From Oryzias latipes (lineage: Eukaryota; Chordata; Actinopteri; Beloniformes; Adrianichthyidae): a stretch of 64,000 nt of DNA. Position numbers and translations under genes: made by a program. The notes beneath the pieces are model-generated. The model searched no databases and was not told the origin of the DNA. It saw only the letters and a program-made list of their open reading frames with translations. Every line of letters starts with the position of its first letter. Positions within the stretch are counted from its first letter, which is position 1. The stretch is from assembly GCF_002234675.1 (NCBI RefSeq), contig NC_019876.2, positions 12,025,245 through 12,089,244 on the forward strand, written 5' to 3'. Of the stretch, positions 36,812 through 64,000 are shown piece by piece.

Positions 36812-37390
36812 ATTCATTTATCTTCTAATCCGTTTTGTCCCTTTCAGGGTCACGGTGCTGCTGGAGCCTATCCTGTGCACTCGTGGGCGAAGGCAGGGGA
36901 CATCCTGGACAGGTCGCCAGTCTGTCACAGGGCCACAATCACACACCTGTGCACACTCACATGCACACCTATGGACAATTTAGCCCTTGTGCTATGTTAG
37001 ATGACCCCACCCTTACTTTGATGTGTTCTCCCTACCATGACAAAGGTGAATAAAGGTGGAAAGATTTAATGTAATCCATGGACACCAGTGAAAATCACAA
37101 ATCATTGAAGAAAAAAGGTTTAGCGCACTGTCTAGTGGGTCTAGATGACCCAACTCCCAATGGTAAAGTGCCTAGGATAGCACAAGGGTCACATTCATTA
37201 ACCGATGAAGCATGTTTATGGATGGTGGGAGGAAGCCGGAGTCCCCGGAGAGAAAACCCATGCACGCACAGGGAGAACATGCAAACTCCACACAGAGCTG
37301 TCCCCCATTGATGTTTTGGTTCAGGTCCACTTCAACCGGGGGCCTTCTTGCTGTGAGGCAATAGCGCTAACCACTGCTACCGTGCAGCCA
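36812..37390 (-). mobile_element. SINE-like repeat copy, reverse, split by a MITE
   Basis: The right part (37195-37390) holds cccggttgaagtgg-type and gagaacatgcaaactcc sequence, the left part (36812-36983) its tail (ggagcctatcctg, caggtcgccag). MITE copy 5 separates them. Confidence 0.7.
36984..37188 (+). mobile_element. TTAA-type MITE, copy 5, inside a SINE-like element
   Basis: About 205 bp with family core and termini. It sits within a reverse-oriented SINE-like repeat whose two halves flank it (36812-36983 and 37189-37390). Confidence 0.75.
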
Positions 37391-38408
37391 TTCAGAAATG
37401 TCTGAATCCTCTGGTAGTTTTCAGAAGGCTCTGCTGGTGGTCTGTTTCTGAGTGGCGGGTCTGCCAGGCTGGACCTCCACATTTCCTCCCATTTAACAGC
37501 TTCTCCTTTTGGAAGAAGGAAATCTGATGAAGCCGGCTGAAGAGCGCGTGCCGGTCACGCTGGACGTCAGAGGGTCCCAACATGTTTATCTGACAACTCG
37601 TGACGGGAAAATATAGCATGTAAACAATCTTTTTTTAATGTTTACTCATTCATGTTTTACCTGTTTCTCATCAAATCTTTACATTTGTGTTTTTTGTGCA
37701 AAATATAAAAATAAAATAAGTTGTTGTAGTTTTTTTTGTAAACAAAGAAAAGTCTTATTACTAATTAGTCAGACACAGATTTCATATATTGGATTTATTT
37801 CCAAAAAATCTGTCTTTCACTCGGAAAATTTGCTTGATAAAACTTGATCTCTTTAGCTCATTTTCCACTCGGTATTACAGAACCTCTACTGTTTAGAGTT
37901 TCTTTATTTTGATGCACCCAAACCAAACCCAGAACATCTAGAGGACGTAACTGAACTGTTTACCTGGATTTCCTCCCACTCAAGAGCGGTTTATTATGTG
38001 GGCTGGACTGGAGGCTGTTGCCACAGAACAGGACGTTCCTCCTGAAAACGTTCAGCTTGATCTTTCCCTTACAAAAGGGTTTTTATACCTCAACGTCAGC
38101 GTCATCGTTGACGCTCAGCCTGATCCCCTTTGGTTGGAGTCCTCACTCTGCGCTGTGAAGACAAGCATCACAACCACAGCTAAGTGAAATAAATATCTTG
38201 TTGAAGCACATGATGCGTGGAACTGCAATGCATCCCCACAAAAATAGGGATATTCTGAGACGTTGCTGCTCTATTTGCAGCGGCGTAGTTGTTGCACAAC
38301 ACCGACCCTGAAAGGTTTGAAGCTAGGGATCCGCCCCTGCAACTAATAAGCTGTTAGCATGAATGTGGTCATCTGAGACATCTGACAGGCGGGTGTTGTC
38401 TCAGTTTT

Positions 38409-38428
38409 TTGGGGGGGGGGGGGGGGGG
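38409..38428. repeat. poly-G run
   Basis: About 20 consecutive G; a similar poly-C run lies at 29659-29676. Confidence 0.8.
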
Positions 38429-39273
38429 CTGCTAGAAGTAGGTCACTACGTAGGATACAGGTAAAACATTGTTTGCATTAGTAATGTTTCTTTGAAAGGC
38501 TACTTTGGTGCAAAGGAAAAGCACACAAAACTGTTTAGATAGGAAAACTGAGGAAAAAATCTCTTCTTTTAAAATTAAAAATATATGAACATATGTCAAA
38601 ACAAGACGTTATGAAATTAGCTGGTGCTTCTTGAGCACTAGAAAATGCAGACTTTATAACACATTTTGAGCTTTAAAAGGAAAATTTCCCCATAAAATGC
38701 TTTAAATTACATTTTTAGTCTGTATTTTAATACAAAAACACTTTAGTTTTACACGTTGTGCATGTGAATTACATCACATCCATGCTGGAGCACTTTTAGC
38801 TGAATACGTAATGAGAAAAATGATCACTTCTCATCCTCACATGACCTACTGCAGTAAAGATGTAGAGAATTTGTGCAAAAAAAATTCAGACTTTTCAATT
38901 AGTTTTATTTACAGATTTATTCTAGTTTTTTTGTTTTTTTTGTTTTTTGCAGGAGGTGAAAATATTGGCCATGACAAAAACCGTGGAAAATGTTGCAATG
39001 TTTTGGAAGAATCACAAAATAAAATACAAAGGATTGTTGTCAAGAAGGGCTGTGGTTCATCTATTACTATCCTCTCCTCGTTTGACTTTGTGTCCTTGCA
39101 TCCTTTGTTTCATTCATGGATCACCATGTTTCTAATCGATGCAAGTTATGAGCATTTTTGCTTTAATAGTACAGAAGTTTGGCACCTACAATCTATCCAT
39201 TTTTGCCTAAAACTGCACAATACTAAACCCCTTAGCTCCGTTTTGTATTCTGGACTGTTTTAAAGGATATTAA

Positions 39274-39476
39274 CCCTTGTGCTATCCTATGAACCCACCC
39301 TTACATTGACATGTTCTCCCTACCATGACAAAGGTGGATAAAGGTGGAAAGATTTCATGTAATCCATGGACACCAGTGAAGATCACAAATCATTGAAGAA
39401 AAAAGGTTCAGAGCACTGTCTAGTGGGTCTAGATGACCCAACTCCCAATGTTACAGTGCCTAGGATGGCACAAGGG
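39274..39476 (+). mobile_element. TTAA-type MITE, copy 6
   Basis: About 203 bp. Left flank is TTAA; right flank TTAC. The core matches the other copies closely. Confidence 0.75.
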
Positions 39477-39707
39477 TTACAGCACAGACTCCTGTCATTT
39501 GTCACATTTCTTGACCCATAAGTCAATTATTAAGTGCCGCTATATTTTTCTTCTTGACTCAACAATTAAATAAGTTAATGAATCACGACACTGAGCACAG
39601 CTTTGTTTTGTTGAGGTGCCGTCATCAGTTCCAGGTGAGAGCAGGGACGTCACTGTTAAAATAACAACTGGAGGCAACTAATAAAGTACGGTTTTTATTA
39701 TTTTAGG

Positions 39708-39927
<220 letters not shown>

Positions 39928-39928
39928 G

Positions 39929-39930
39929 AG

Positions 39931-40015
<85 letters not shown>
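39929..40015. repeat. (GT)n microsatellite
   Basis: About 40 GT units, ending about 260 bp upstream of the spag17 X-box; potentially Z-DNA-forming. Confidence 0.95.
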
Positions 40016-40019
<4 letters not shown>

Positions 40020-40276
40020 AGATGTGTTGTTCAGTTGAACTGCTGTAAAGTGTAAAACTTTGGGGCACCATGTTCTTTGCTGCCATCTAGTGGACATTTT
40101 TGAAAACTGGCAGAACTTTGACAAAAAAAAAGTTTAGTTTAGTCCCAACATTGAAGTCTCTGTAGCTCTTTATTTGTTTTAATTTTATATTAATTTTAAA
40201 ACACTTTGATTCGCTTTCCTCCATGATTGTTTTTCTTAAAATGTCACGTTCAAAATCGTGCTGGCCCACCCGGGCG

Positions 40277-40291
40277 GTTACCAGGGGCAAC
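40277..40291 (+). promoter_or_regulatory. spag17: RFX X-box in the spag17 promoter
   Basis: The sequence is GTTACC-AGG-GGCAAC, two inverted half-sites with a 3-bp spacer, matching the X-box bound by RFX factors, which control ciliary genes. It lies 99 bp upstream of the spag17 ATG, the usual X-box distance. The motif is seen directly; RFX control is inferred. Confidence 0.7.
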
Positions 40292-40389
40292 GCAAACATC
40301 ACAGGTCACAACTCAACGGTGGACACACTTTAGACTTTAGGCTCGTGTGATTATTTGGTTTTGTTTTGGGGGACATTTTTCCTCTTAAC

Positions 40390-63711
<23,322 letters not shown>

Positions 63712-63824
63712 GTAAACATGCACCATAACAGAGAAAACTCCAAATATTCTGGGCTCTAATCTGTGCCTCAAAACATTTTTACACATATTTCAAATCTTTG
63801 TTTTTATTAAAAACAGGGATTTTT

Positions 63825-64000
63825 CTTTAAAAACCTGCTCCAGTCATCGTTCGATCTGTCGTAAAATTGATCCCAGTGGTCTTTTAATTATGATTATTTC
63901 CCGTTTTTTTTTTAGACAAAATCAAGAAACCTGTGTTGTTTTCTAGGACATAATTTCTGCAGAGCAGCAGATGCTCATTAGAAATTAACCTCTGAGGTGT
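63825..64000. mobile_element. TIR element (AAAGACCCAC family), cut by window end
   Basis: The stretch gttgttttctaggacataat, tctgcagagcagcagatgc matches the 26830-26900 part of the upstream copy and runs off the window. Confidence 0.55.

Overview
The window is nuclear DNA of a ray-finned fish, most likely a percomorph teleost. Three things point to this: vertebrate genes with short GT-AG introns, a dense load of fish-type transposons (Tc1, L2, L1, SINE-like elements and several families of small inverted-repeat elements), and long simple-sequence arrays. I cannot name the species. No bacterial or viral gene, rRNA, tRNA or CRISPR array was seen.

Layout. (1) 1-8500: the 3' end of ppp3ca (calcineurin A alpha) on the + strand, with a 30-nt cassette exon at 1855-1884, a 4.8-kb intron, the last coding exon at 6676-6887 and a long 3' UTR. 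(2) 12336-19308: a nine-exon sialomucin-like type I membrane protein, called emcn (endomucin) from its architecture and its position between ppp3ca and ddit4l. (3) 20570-27600: intergenic, with a 21-bp minisatellite that has a 357-bp higher-order repeat, and a dead Tc1 element. (4) 27700-29500: ddit4l (REDD2), a complete 193-aa protein in two coding exons behind a TATA promoter and a non-coding first exon. (5) 29500-40250: a gene-free, repeat-packed stretch with LINE fragments, SINE-like copies, a TCCA array of about 730 bp, and a compound ATCT/GT array. (6) 40390 to the window end: spag17 (PF6 homologue, ciliary central-pair protein) on the + strand. About 42 coding exons can be read, covering about 1,880 codons, and the C-terminal exons lie beyond the window. 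An RFX-type X-box sits about 100 bp upstream of its start codon.

Gene relations. ppp3ca, emcn and ddit4l lie in the same order and orientation as on human 4q, so this is an ancient syntenic block. spag17 is on a different chromosome in human (1p12), so the repeat-rich gap at 29.5-40.2 kb holds a rearrangement junction between the lineages. The genes do not form a pathway: calcineurin A is a phosphatase subunit, endomucin an endothelial surface mucin, DDIT4L an mTORC1 inhibitor and SPAG17 an axoneme protein.

Points for a second look. Two places in spag17 do not read cleanly: around 56516-56606 (frameshift or intronised exon) and around 61215-61304 (apparent one-base deficit in a G run). One TTAA-flanked MITE family is present nine times, and one copy carries an almost perfect 43-bp hairpin. 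Nested transposon insertions date the elements relative to one another.
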